Notes: generated by a model not told the origin, from the sequence alone. DNA of 9,351 nucleotides from Legionellaceae bacterium (GCA_030696465.1 JAUYSE010000232.1:1-9351), one strand, 5' to 3'. Shown: positions 1 through 6,108, numbered from the stretch's first letter. Made by a program: numbers and translations.

Positions 1-175
1 CGAAGCAGCCGTACAAACACACTGTGATACCGTCGTAGAAGAAGCCGTGCAGGCTTATTTACAACGACCAAAACAAGCACTCAGCTCTGTCTTTGACTAC
101 CATTTCCACACTTTACCTCCTTACCTCATTGAACAAAAAGCCATTGCTTTGGAGGATGCTGAACATGTCGGATAA
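1..175 (+). CDS. pdhA: Pyruvate dehydrogenase E1 component, alpha subunit (3' end only)
   Basis: Partial gene entering from the left edge. The open frame starts at base 2 and gives 57 residues to a TAA at 173-175. The tail (EAAVQTHCDTVVEEAV, then SVFDYHFHTLPPYLIEQ) resembles the C-terminus of heteromeric E1-alpha subunits: an acidic helix followed by an 'FDY...LPP.L.EQ' ending. E1-alpha binds thiamine diphosphate with E1-beta and decarboxylates the 2-oxoacid. The next gene begins inside this one, with 11 bases of overlap, as expected for the paired alpha and beta subunits. The catalytic part lies outside the window. Substrate choice (pyruvate or branched-chain 2-oxoacids) cannot be settled from this tail; pyruvate is preferred by analogy with the Legionella/Coxiella pdhABC order. 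Confidence 0.82.
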   Translation, partial: EAAVQTHCDTVVEEAVQAYLQRPKQALSSVFDYHFHTLPPYLIEQKAIALEDAEHVG

Positions 176-1145
176 AACCCTAATTGAAGCCGTTACCCAG
201 GCGCTCGCCTATGCCTTGGCAGAAGATGAGAATGTTCTTCTCTTCGGAGAAGACGTTGGCAAAAACGGCGGCGTTTTTCGAGCCACACAAGGCCTACAGG
301 ATCGCTTTGGTGCCCACAGAGTTTTAGATACTCCGCTCGCTGAATCCATGATTGCCGGTTTAGCCATTGGAATGTCGCTGCAAGGCCTCAAACCGGTTGC
401 GGAATTTCAATTTATGGGCTTTATTTACCCCGCGATGAATCAAATCGTGACGCATGCCGCGCGTATGCGTAATCGAACCCGCGGGCGCTTACATTGTCCT
501 TTAGTGTTTCGCGCACCTTACGGTGGGGGCATTCGAGCACCGGAGCATCATTCTGAGAGCACAGAAGCCCTATTTGCCCATATTCCAGGCTTACAAGTCG
601 TCATCCCCTCCTCTCCAAAACGCGCCTATGGTCTTTTGTTGGCGGCTATTCGTCACCCAGATCCGGTTATCTTTTTGGAACCTAAACGCATTTATCGTCT
701 GGTCAAGCAACCCGTAGAAGATAATGGCGAGGCCTTGCCACTTGGAAAATGTTTTGTGTTACAAGAAGGTAGCGATGTGACGCTCATCAGCTATGGCGCC
801 AGCATGCATGAAACACTAGAGGCAGCTTATGCGCTTGCAGAGTCTGGTGTACAGTGTGAGGTCATTGACGTCGCCACCATTAAGCCTTTAGATCTGGATA
901 CTATCCTCACTTCCGTTGAAAAAACAGGTCGTTGTGTTATCGTGCACGAAGGCGCAAAAACCTGTGGTGTCGGTGCAGAAATTACCGCACTTCTCATGGA
1001 ACATGCCTTTGATATGCTCAAAGCACCTGTACAACGGGTCACTGGATATGACATCATTATGCCTTATTTTCAATTAGAGAAGCATTATATTCCGAGCATC
1101 TCACGCATTACACAGACCGTTCTTGACGTCATGGAGTACACATGA
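165..1145 (+). CDS. pdhB: Pyruvate dehydrogenase E1 component, beta subunit
   Basis: 326 residues, normal for an E1-beta subunit. With E1-alpha it forms the alpha2beta2 thiamine-diphosphate enzyme that decarboxylates pyruvate and acetylates the lipoyl group of E2 in the cytoplasm. Visible family marks are the N-terminal LFGEDVGKNGGVFRAT, the DTPLAESMIAG segment with the expected cofactor-activating Glu at residue 60, the FRAPYGGGIRAPEHHSES loop, PGLQVVIPSSP, and a C-terminal transketolase-like domain (ISYGASM, EVIDVATIKPLD, HEGAKTCGVGAEI). The frame is open from base 93, but the start at 165 (MSDKTLIEAV) is chosen. A GGAGG at 151-155 lies 9 bases before it, the protein then begins where the family does, and an ATG at 156 would touch the ribosome site. 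The gene overlaps pdhA by 11 bases and its TGA overlaps the pdhC ATG (ATGA, 1142-1145), pointing to coupled translation. Confidence 0.93.
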   Translation: MSDKTLIEAVTQALAYALAEDENVLLFGEDVGKNGGVFRATQGLQDRFGAHRVLDTPLAESMIAGLAIGMSLQGLKPVAEFQFMGFIYPAMNQIVTHAARMRNRTRGRLHCPLVFRAPYGGGIRAPEHHSESTEALFAHIPGLQVVIPSSPKRAYGLLLAAIRHPDPVIFLEPKRIYRLVKQPVEDNGEALPLGKCFVLQEGSDVTLISYGASMHETLEAAYALAESGVQCEVIDVATIKPLDLDTILTSVEKTGRCVIVHEGAKTCGVGAEITALLMEHAFDMLKAPVQRVTGYDIIMPYFQLEKHYIPSISRITQTVLDVMEYT

Positions 1146-2263
1146 GTATTTTTCATTTACCTGATTTGGGCGAAGGCTTACCTGATGCAGAAATTCGTCA
1201 GTGGTATGTAAAAGTAGGCGATCATATTGAGGTTGATCAACCTTTGGTCTCTATGGAAACCGCAAAAGCGGTGGTAGATGTCCCCGCGCCACAAGCGGGA
1301 ACCATCTTAACACTGCATGGCGCCCCTGGTGATCTTGTCAAAACCGGATCACCTTTAGTCGAATTTCGTAGTGATCAAAAACCAGTGACGGCAGATGCCG
1401 GAACCGTAGTTGGCAGCCTTGAAAGCCTAGAGAACTCAAAACCAGATACTTTTCATGTGGCAGAAACCCAACGTATCCAAGCAACACCGGCCGTACGACA
1501 TTTAGCACGACGTCTTGGTGTTTCTCTACAAGATCTAAAAGGCACCGGTATCGATGGCGTCATTACGCGCGAGGAAGTAGAGCAAGCCGCCAAAAAATCG
1601 GCTAGCGCTCATAATGAAACCTTACCTGAAGGTTATGAAGCATTACGCGGTGTGCGACGTGCTATGGCTCATAGCATGAGCGCCTCTCACGCTGAAGTGG
1701 TACCCGTGACCCTCTTTGATGAAGCCGATATTTCTGCGTGGCCCAGTGATACCGATATTACCGTGCGGCTTATCCAAGCACTTATACATGCCTGCCAAAA
1801 AGAACCGGCACTCAATGCCTGGTATAATACCCCGCATACTGCGCGCAAATGTTTTGATGCATTACATCTTGGTCTGGCCATTGACGGCCCAGAGGGCTTA
1901 TTTGTGCCGGTCATCCAAAATGCCGAACAGCTTTCTGCGCAAAAATTGCGCGACACTATCATCCATTACAAGCAAGCCGTTGCCAACCGAACGATAGACC
2001 CCAAAACTTTACAGGGCGCTACTTTTACTTTATCTAATTTTGGAAAGTTTGCTGGACGCTTTGCCACCCCCATTATTGTCCCACCAATGGTTGCTATTCT
2101 AGGAGTTGGGAAACGCTATCAAAGTGCTATTGTTGATACACAGGGACACATTCAAGCACACCCTATGCTGCCGATTTCTTTAAGTTTTGACCATCGGGCC
2201 GCTACTGGGGGCGAAGCTACGCGATTTTTACAGTATTTCATGGAGAAACTTCAAGAGAAATAA
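1142..2263 (+). CDS. pdhC: Dihydrolipoamide acetyltransferase, E2 component of pyruvate dehydrogenase
   Basis: 373 residues, a compact E2 with one lipoyl domain. E2 is the core of the complex and transfers the acetyl group from its lipoyl arm to CoA. Domains in order: lipoyl domain about 1-78 with the lipoylation lysine K42 in METAKAVVDVP; a polar linker about 79-110; an E1/E3-binding domain about 112-148 (ATPAVRHLARRLGV, GTGIDGVITREEV); and a catalytic acyltransferase domain from about 168 to the end. Near the C-terminus SFDHRAATGGEATRFL carries the catalytic histidine H351. The usual HxxxDG motif here reads HRAATG, so the Asp is a Thr (T355); other bacterial E2 proteins with a 'TGGEA' ending exist as far as I recall. 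GGAG at 1133-1136 supports the start. No E3 gene follows, so lipoamide dehydrogenase must be encoded elsewhere. Branched-chain 2-oxoacid E2 is the main alternative. Confidence 0.9.
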   Translation: MSIFHLPDLGEGLPDAEIRQWYVKVGDHIEVDQPLVSMETAKAVVDVPAPQAGTILTLHGAPGDLVKTGSPLVEFRSDQKPVTADAGTVVGSLESLENSKPDTFHVAETQRIQATPAVRHLARRLGVSLQDLKGTGIDGVITREEVEQAAKKSASAHNETLPEGYEALRGVRRAMAHSMSASHAEVVPVTLFDEADISAWPSDTDITVRLIQALIHACQKEPALNAWYNTPHTARKCFDALHLGLAIDGPEGLFVPVIQNAEQLSAQKLRDTIIHYKQAVANRTIDPKTLQGATFTLSNFGKFAGRFATPIIVPPMVAILGVGKRYQSAIVDTQGHIQAHPMLPISLSFDHRAATGGEATRFLQYFMEKLQEK

Positions 2264-2306
2264 TGGCCACAATGGTTGAATATTGGTTAATTAATGGATT
2301 ATTATA

Positions 2307-2345
2307 TAGTAATATCCCCTTCTAATGGTAACCGGGATATTACTA
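2307..2345. repeat. 12-bp perfect inverted repeat after the E2 gene
   Basis: TAGTAATATCCC (2307-2318) and its exact reverse complement GGGATATTACTA (2334-2345) enclose 15 bases. It begins 43 bases after the pdhC stop, where the dehydrogenase transcript would end. The stem is AT-rich and no T-run follows on either strand, so it is not a classical intrinsic terminator. It could still be a weak 3'-end stem or a protein-binding site. Confidence 0.6.
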
Positions 2346-2586
2346 ATGCCTTCTGATGCAAAGATTCGAGATCTTACGCAAAATATAACAAGAGCATATT
2401 TTGCAAAATCGTATTTTTTAATTCTATTCGAGTCCAGCGAAACAAGAGGATTCACTGCTCAACAAGTTCTACCCTGGCAAGATTCAAGCAGTTCAGAATC
2501 CACTGATGCTCGGGGACAATGGTATCATTTGAGATGAGTGAAGCGACTCTGTAGCTGGAATTCCCGCCTGATTATATTAGTGGTAC

Positions 2587-2700
2587 CCAGGCTTATCGAA
2601 TAAAGGGCGTTCGTAAACACGCATAAAGTCATCCTGACGCTCTCACGGCGCGTCCTTGCGCCGTGAAGGTTTACGAAAGCCCTTTATTCGAAAAGCCTTG
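2587..2700. repeat. Long inverted repeat, 32-base arms
   Basis: The left arm (2587-2618, containing CGAATAAAGGGC) pairs with the right arm (2669-2700, containing GCCCTTTATTCG). The three mismatches are 2588/2699, 2595/2692 and 2609/2678. The 50-base middle can itself fold into two hairpins: GTCA-TCC-TGAC (2628-2638) and the GC-rich one at 2643-2666. Either strand could therefore form a branched RNA fold, or the DNA a cruciform. Confidence 0.88.
2643..2666. other. GC-rich 9-bp hairpin at the centre of the palindrome
   Basis: TCACGGCGC (2643-2651) pairs perfectly with GCGCCGTGA (2658-2666) around a 6-base loop. It lies between convergent transcription units and may help halt both transcripts. 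No T-run follows on either strand, so it does not meet the normal criteria for an intrinsic terminator. Confidence 0.5.
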
Positions 2701-2747
2701 TTGGCAACATTCTGGGGTTGGGCGGGAATGACTGACTCTGTACTGCT

Positions 2748-3470
2748 TTAAAAATAATCTGGATAGTTGGTAAAGACCGCATCCACTCCCATCGCAAATA
2801 ATTTTTCGCCTATAGATTTTTTATTTACGGTATACGCTAAAACCATATGTCCTGCCTCATGCATTGCTGAAACACGTGCCATAGAGAGTAAACGATGATT
2901 GCAGTGTATGGAATATGCTTGAATCGCTGTCGCTTTTGCTAACCAATCTTTATCCCAATAATGCATTAAAAAACCACGAGGAATAGCGGGTGCCACTGAG
3001 ATACAGCGCTCTAAAGCTTCATATTCAAAAGAGGACACTAGAGGTAATGCCTTTGTCGATGGCCAATACTGTTTAATTGCGCTTAATATGATGTCTGTGG
3101 TTTGTTCTAGCTGCCCCGGGTAGGGTTTTATTTCAATATTCGCTTGCATCGTTGGATGTTGCGCTAACCATAGCAATAGGTCTTGAAAGCGAGGAACTGT
3201 CTCACCACTATATTCCTCAGAAAACCAAGTACCTGCATCTAAAGAACTGATATACGCCGCAGAAGACAAACCTACATCACCCTTACCGTTCGTCGTCCTG
3301 CGCAGCGAAGTATCATGAATAACGAAAGGCTGCCCGTCTTCACTCAGCATTACGTCAAACTCCACACAAGTCGCCCCCATGGCCAATGCCTTCTCAAAAG
3401 AGGCCATGGTATTCTCTGGTGCATAGCCAGAGGCACCGCGATGTGCAATCACGCGCTGTGAGTATAACAT
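2748..3470 (-). CDS. ugpQ: Glycerophosphodiester phosphodiesterase (GDPD family, UgpQ-like)
   Basis: 240 residues. The family splits glycerophosphodiesters such as glycerophosphocholine or glycerophosphoethanolamine into glycerol-3-phosphate and an alcohol, recovering phospholipid head groups. Catalytic and metal-site residues are present: HRG at 10-12 in AHRGASGYAPENT, E37 and D39 in EFDV, H52 in VIHDTSLRRTTNGKG, and E113 and K115 in IEIKP. The end (YTVN, GVDAVFTNYPD) is also typical. The length fits the short cytoplasmic UgpQ type, and no signal peptide is seen. The start at 3470 is chosen over an ATG at 3509 because it forms TAATG with the stop of the upstream hydrolase gene, has AGAGG shortly upstream, and starts the protein just before the HRG motif. 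It is the last gene of a three-gene minus-strand operon. The exact substrate is not shown. Confidence 0.9.
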   Translation of the reverse strand: MLYSQRVIAHRGASGYAPENTMASFEKALAMGATCVEFDVMLSEDGQPFVIHDTSLRRTTNGKGDVGLSSAAYISSLDAGTWFSEEYSGETVPRFQDLLLWLAQHPTMQANIEIKPYPGQLEQTTDIILSAIKQYWPSTKALPLVSSFEYEALERCISVAPAIPRGFLMHYWDKDWLAKATAIQAYSIHCNHRLLSMARVSAMHEAGHMVLAYTVNKKSIGEKLFAMGVDAVFTNYPDYF

Positions 3471-4180
3471 TATAAAACCTCTTGCAGAAAATTTCTCATG
3501 GCGATCCATGAGCGCTGATCAGCCAGCTTATTATATTGTAAGCCCAAGGCAGTATCGTGCGCCAAGGGGTTGGTAAACGCATGCTGAGTATTTCCATAGG
3601 CATGCAGTTGCCAATCTACCGAGGCCTCAGTCATTTCTTGCGCAAAGGATTCAAGATCGTTGGGTCTCACCATAGGATCATCATAACCATGCAATGCTAA
3701 AACCCGTGCTTTAATGGGTAATACAGGAAGCCCTTCAGGTTTTTTTAATAATCCATGAAAACTTACGGCCCCTTTTAATGGGACGCCACTGCGCGCTAAA
3801 TCTAATGCACACAATCCTCCAAAACAAAATCCAATAATAGCGATACGCGTTGCATCCACTTCAGGCAAAGCAGACACGACTTCAAACGCTGCACATACAC
3901 GCGCTCGCAATAATTGCCTATCGGCCATCAAAGGCTGCATTAATACTGACTTTTCATCGTTTGTCGACCCTAAACGGCCTTGCCCATACATATCTAAAGC
4001 AAATCCGACATAGCCCAGCTCTGCTAATTTTTCTGCTTTTTCACAAGCAAAGGGGTTTCGTCCCGTCCAATCATGCGCCACAATAACCGCAGGCTTTTTT
4101 CCTTTCACCTTATCATCATAAGCCAAATACCCGTGTAACTCTTGGGTTCCATGCTGATATATATAATTTGATGTATGCAT
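3470..4180 (-). CDS. Dienelactone hydrolase family protein
   Basis: 236 residues, an alpha/beta hydrolase of the dienelactone hydrolase family and of usual length. The triad can be placed at C119 in the nucleophile elbow GFCFGG, D168 in HGYDDPMV and H200 in NTQHAFTNP. The AHDWTGRN segment near residue 35 and FALDMYGQG near 60 are also typical. There is no signal peptide, so it is cytoplasmic. Many family members outside aromatic degradation clusters have unknown substrates, and nothing nearby suggests chloroaromatic breakdown; the true substrate is unknown. AGGGGAG lies a few bases before the ATG. Its TAA shares one base with the start of the phosphodiesterase gene (3470), and the exported-protein gene ends 9 bases upstream, so the three are probably one transcript. 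Confidence 0.88.
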   Translation of the reverse strand: MHTSNYIYQHGTQELHGYLAYDDKVKGKKPAVIVAHDWTGRNPFACEKAEKLAELGYVGFALDMYGQGRLGSTNDEKSVLMQPLMADRQLLRARVCAAFEVVSALPEVDATRIAIIGFCFGGLCALDLARSGVPLKGAVSFHGLLKKPEGLPVLPIKARVLALHGYDDPMVRPNDLESFAQEMTEASVDWQLHAYGNTQHAFTNPLAHDTALGLQYNKLADQRSWIAMRNFLQEVL

Positions 4181-4189
4181 AATACTCCC

Positions 4190-4744
4190 CTATTTTATCT
4201 TCCCTTCCAACGCCTCTTCCGCCGAAGCATGCTGCATCGCCATGCCGTCTTCTTGTAAATGATTTTTTTCTATCTGCGTGGGCTCTCTATTTTCTTGTGC
4301 GATAGTTGCTGGCTCAAGCGTTTTGACGGCCCCTGCACAAGGATATTGCTGCCGCACCGCTATCCATGCCACTTCTGATACGCTTAAATTTTCTTGCCCC
4401 ACTTTTTGACTCGCCAAGGTTTTAAACGTTTGCGCAATCAAGTCTTTTAATGTCAATGCATTTAAAGTAACCCCCGCTGGCAAGCAATATAAAGGTTTTC
4501 CGTTTTCTTTTGTGGCCAGTATATTCGCTTGTGTCATCGTTTCTGCAATTTCTTCATTTGTAATATACAATACATTACGCGCCGATCTTGCCCATGCTTG
4601 AGCCTGTGGATCTGCCGTCACTTCCATTTTGGGGATATTATCCGCAATTTTCATATAATTCCCCATGGTATCCGCAAAACTCTGCCCTACGACGAGTAAT
4701 AAAAAAACACCTAATATTCTATAATACTGCATTGTAATCAACAT
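4190..4744 (-). CDS. Small exported protein, possibly Rap1a/Tai-like
   Basis: 184 residues. A signal peptide covers about 1-24 (hydrophobic ILGVFLLLVVG, likely cut after SFA), so the protein is probably periplasmic. The mature part has two cysteines, C87 in the segment LYCLPAGVTL and C136 in RQQYPCAG, spaced as in Rap1a/Tai domain proteins, where such a pair forms a disulfide around a small helical fold. This domain call is from pattern memory and is moderate. Rap1a/Tai proteins include immunity proteins to peptidoglycan amidase effectors, but many are uncharacterised and no effector gene is seen here. The tail from about 142 is polar and rich in Glu and Gln, probably disordered. GGAGA about 6 bases before the ATG supports the start at 4744. 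It is the first gene of the minus-strand operon. Confidence 0.72.
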   Translation of the reverse strand: MLITMQYYRILGVFLLLVVGQSFADTMGNYMKIADNIPKMEVTADPQAQAWARSARNVLYITNEEIAETMTQANILATKENGKPLYCLPAGVTLNALTLKDLIAQTFKTLASQKVGQENLSVSEVAWIAVRQQYPCAGAVKTLEPATIAQENREPTQIEKNHLQEDGMAMQHASAEEALEGKIK

Positions 4745-4769
4745 TTTTTATCTCCTATCCATATATTTG

Positions 4770-4797
4770 AGTATAATAACACTAAACCTTTCGCCAA
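4770..4797 (-). promoter_or_regulatory. Candidate promoter for the minus-strand operon
   Basis: Read on the minus strand, TTGGCG (4797-4792) and TATACT (4775-4770) are separated by 16 bases, acceptable for a sigma-70 promoter. It would give a short leader before the ATG at 4744. Both boxes match the consensus only partly, so this is a candidate. Confidence 0.38.
4772..4777 (+). promoter_or_regulatory. Candidate -10 box for the enh operon
   Basis: A perfect TATAAT lies on the + strand about 83 bases before the enhA start. No good -35 box sits 16-18 bases upstream (the bases there are near TATCTC), so it would need an activator or another sigma factor, or it is chance in AT-rich DNA. It overlaps the candidate minus-strand -10 box, so the two directions might compete. 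Confidence 0.3.
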
Positions 4798-4847
4798 AGA
4801 TGCCGACATTAATTGTAAGAGCAAAAATTTTAAGAACAAACCCGGAA

Positions 4848-4856
4848 AGGGGGGAG
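4848..4856 (+). promoter_or_regulatory. Strong, G-rich ribosome binding site of enhA
   Basis: AGGGGGGAG lies just before the ATG at 4860, and an overlapping GGAAAGG at 4844-4850 gives a longer spacing. This fixes the enhA start at 4860 rather than at the earlier in-frame ATG at 4767. It contains a run of six G (4849-4854). Confidence 0.75.
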
Positions 4857-4859
4857 CCC

Positions 4860-5579
4860 ATGAAAAAAATATTCCTTACAAGCCTGTTACTCAGCAGCAC
4901 ACTAGCCTTTGCCTCTCCCTATTATGGACCGAGCCTCTGTGCTTACCCACAATTTGAATGTGTCAAAGTAAGTAGTGGCCAAAGCTGGGAAAAACTATTT
5001 CCTGATCCACGCGAACGAGATATTGTGCAACGAGTGAATCGTTCTTACAACTCTTTATGGCCAGGAAAAATTATTGCGGTTCCCAGAAACCTCAACACGA
5101 TTACTTTACTGGATGTCGCCCCTTTTCCTCAAAAGATTACGGACGTCGGTAATAAACAAGTCATTGTCGACCAAGATAAACTGGCATGGGGTGCTTACGA
5201 TGCGGATGGTCATTTAGTAAACTGGGGCCCCATTTCCTCTGGCCGCGATCGCTGTTCCGATAGCCCTCGTTCTTGCCGCACGATGACAGGCATTTTTTAT
5301 TTTTTTAGTAAAGAATCTCAAAGTTGTCGATCTAACGTCTACCCTATCGGTAAAGGTGGCGCTAAAATGCCCTACTGTATGTATTTTCATAAAGGATTTG
5401 CGCTCCACGGATCTACCGATGTTCCAGGGCAAAGAGCCAGTCATGGCTGTGTGCGCTTATTTACACAAGATGCTAAGTGGTTAAACCAAGAATTTGTAGA
5501 AACGTCCAATGATACCAACAATCAAAAAGGAACCAAAATCATTATTCGTCCTGTACTACAAAGTGAGAAATCAGCATGA
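4860..5579 (+). CDS. enhA: EnhA-like L,D-transpeptidase (YkuD domain), exported
   Basis: 239 residues. A signal peptide covers about 1-18 (MKKIFLTSLLLSSTLAFA), placing it in the periplasm. Residues about 32-76 (FECVKVSSGQSWEKLF ... LWPGKIIAVP) look like a degenerate LysM-type peptidoglycan-binding segment. The YkuD domain spans about 98-230 and ends in the catalytic signature HGSTDVPG then SHGCVRL, with H183, H195, nucleophile C197 and R199. Such enzymes make 3-3 peptidoglycan cross-links or attach proteins to the stem peptide using a cysteine. Six other cysteines (27, 34, 132, 139, 156, 173) in an exported protein suggest disulfides. The open frame begins at 4767, but 4860 has the strong ribosome site and the signal peptide. 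Its TGA overlaps the enhB ATG. The enhA name rests on the gene order with enhB and enhC. Confidence 0.88.
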   Translation: MKKIFLTSLLLSSTLAFASPYYGPSLCAYPQFECVKVSSGQSWEKLFPDPRERDIVQRVNRSYNSLWPGKIIAVPRNLNTITLLDVAPFPQKITDVGNKQVIVDQDKLAWGAYDADGHLVNWGPISSGRDRCSDSPRSCRTMTGIFYFFSKESQSCRSNVYPIGKGGAKMPYCMYFHKGFALHGSTDVPGQRASHGCVRLFTQDAKWLNQEFVETSNDTNNQKGTKIIIRPVLQSEKSA

Positions 5580-6097
5580 ATATAAAAACTATACTCCTTA
5601 TCACCAGTGCACTGAGCATAGGACTGAACGTCTTTGCCAAGCCCGTGAAGGTAGCAAAAGATGATAATCGTAATCCTACTGGCTGCCAAGACTCCGGTTA
5701 CAGTTACGATTTGAAAACCATCAAATTACTGCCTGTTCACGAAGGTGCGAAACATTCCATGTATTTTTTCTTTAATCAAAGTAATACCCAAATAGAACTG
5801 CATCAAATGCGGCATCAAGAAAGTTCTCGTAGTTTGTTTCTGAACCATGCCTTAAATCCGCAACTGTGGTCTGTACTCGCCACCAATGAGCCAGAAATTC
5901 AATTTATTTGCACAAAACCTGAAAAAGGGTATCGTTATGGTAAACCCGTTGATTGTTCTGAAGTTGTTCGCGTTTGTGAGTTTACTCATGTAAAATTTGG
6001 TTTAAATAATAGAGGTAATTACTGGATGGTAGACAATAATAGCCGAAATGGGGCACTACATGCTGTGGTAACCTATGGTATTATTCCTGCTCAATAA
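5576..6097 (+). CDS. enhB: EnhB-like small exported protein
   Basis: 173 residues. A signal peptide spans about 1-21 (cut after LNVFA), so it is periplasmic or surface exposed. The mature protein has four cysteines (37, 112, 127, 134), enough for two disulfides, and aromatic, beta-rich stretches such as KHSMYFFFNQSN and GNYWMVDNNSRNGALHAVVTYG. I see no catalytic motif. It is named enhB for its size, export signal and position between an enhA-type and an enhC-type gene, as in Legionella; its molecular role is not known to me. It overlaps enhA by 4 bases (ATGA) with only a weak purine stretch (AGTGAG) upstream, so it probably depends on coupling to enhA translation. enhC follows after 24 bases. 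Confidence 0.75.
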   Translation: MNIKTILLITSALSIGLNVFAKPVKVAKDDNRNPTGCQDSGYSYDLKTIKLLPVHEGAKHSMYFFFNQSNTQIELHQMRHQESSRSLFLNHALNPQLWSVLATNEPEIQFICTKPEKGYRYGKPVDCSEVVRVCEFTHVKFGLNNRGNYWMVDNNSRNGALHAVVTYGIIPAQ

Positions 6098-6108
6098 AGA
6101 TTTTTACT

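Larger units (their letters stand above)
2545..2742. mobile_element. Palindromic MITE-like element with flanking 9-bp direct repeats
   Basis: GACTCTGTA occurs at 2545-2553 and again at 2734-2742, directly outside a nested palindrome, as a target-site duplication would. Moving inward, ATTCCCGCC (2560-2568) is inverted as GGCGGGAAT (2721-2729). Next come the 32-base arms at 2587-2618 and 2669-2700, which pair at 29 of 32 positions. The centre holds a perfect 9-bp hairpin (2643-2666). No open frame of note lies inside, so any movement would need an enzyme supplied elsewhere. The structure is read directly. The mobile-element label is inference: it could instead be a fixed bidirectional 3'-end structure or a dispersed palindromic repeat. 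The direct repeat is short enough to be chance if taken alone. Confidence 0.55.
2264..2747. other. 484-base intergenic region between convergent operons
   Basis: No convincing gene is seen here. The left part (2264-2544) is AT-rich and contains the inverted repeat at 2307-2345. An open frame of 70 codons at 2325-2537 starts inside that repeat, has no ribosome site and no recognisable motif, so I do not call it. A second frame with no start codon, 2422-2532, reads rather protein-like and might be a gene remnant. The right part (2545-2742) is the palindromic element described separately. It ends 5 bases before the stop codon of the opposing phosphodiesterase gene. Confidence 0.7.

Noticed and set aside
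93..164. N-terminal extension of the E1-beta frame (24 codons) with earlier ATGs at 93 and 156
   Set aside because: It lies over the E1-alpha coding end, has no family similarity, and the ATG at 165 has the well-placed GGAGG and the expected protein start.
2424..2440. TTCGAGTCC resembling the T-loop of a tRNA
   Set aside because: The flanking bases do not form a T-stem and no acceptor, D or anticodon arms could be found around it.
2325..2537. 70-codon + strand open frame after the dehydrogenase genes
   Set aside because: It has no ribosome site, starts inside the inverted repeat, and shows no recognisable motif.
2643..2666. Classical intrinsic terminator
   Set aside because: The hairpin is perfect but no T-run follows it on either strand, so I kept it as a structural hairpin only.
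3471..3509. 13-codon upstream extension of the phosphodiesterase
   Set aside because: It lies inside the hydrolase coding end; the TAATG junction and upstream AGAGG favour the start at 3470.
3850..4086. 78-codon + strand open frame opposite the dienelactone hydrolase gene
   Set aside because: It is fully antisense to a gene with an intact catalytic triad and has no motif of its own.
4767..4859. 31-codon upstream extension of the EnhA-like protein
   Set aside because: It would bury the signal peptide and overlaps the promoter region, while a strong ribosome site precedes the ATG at 4860.
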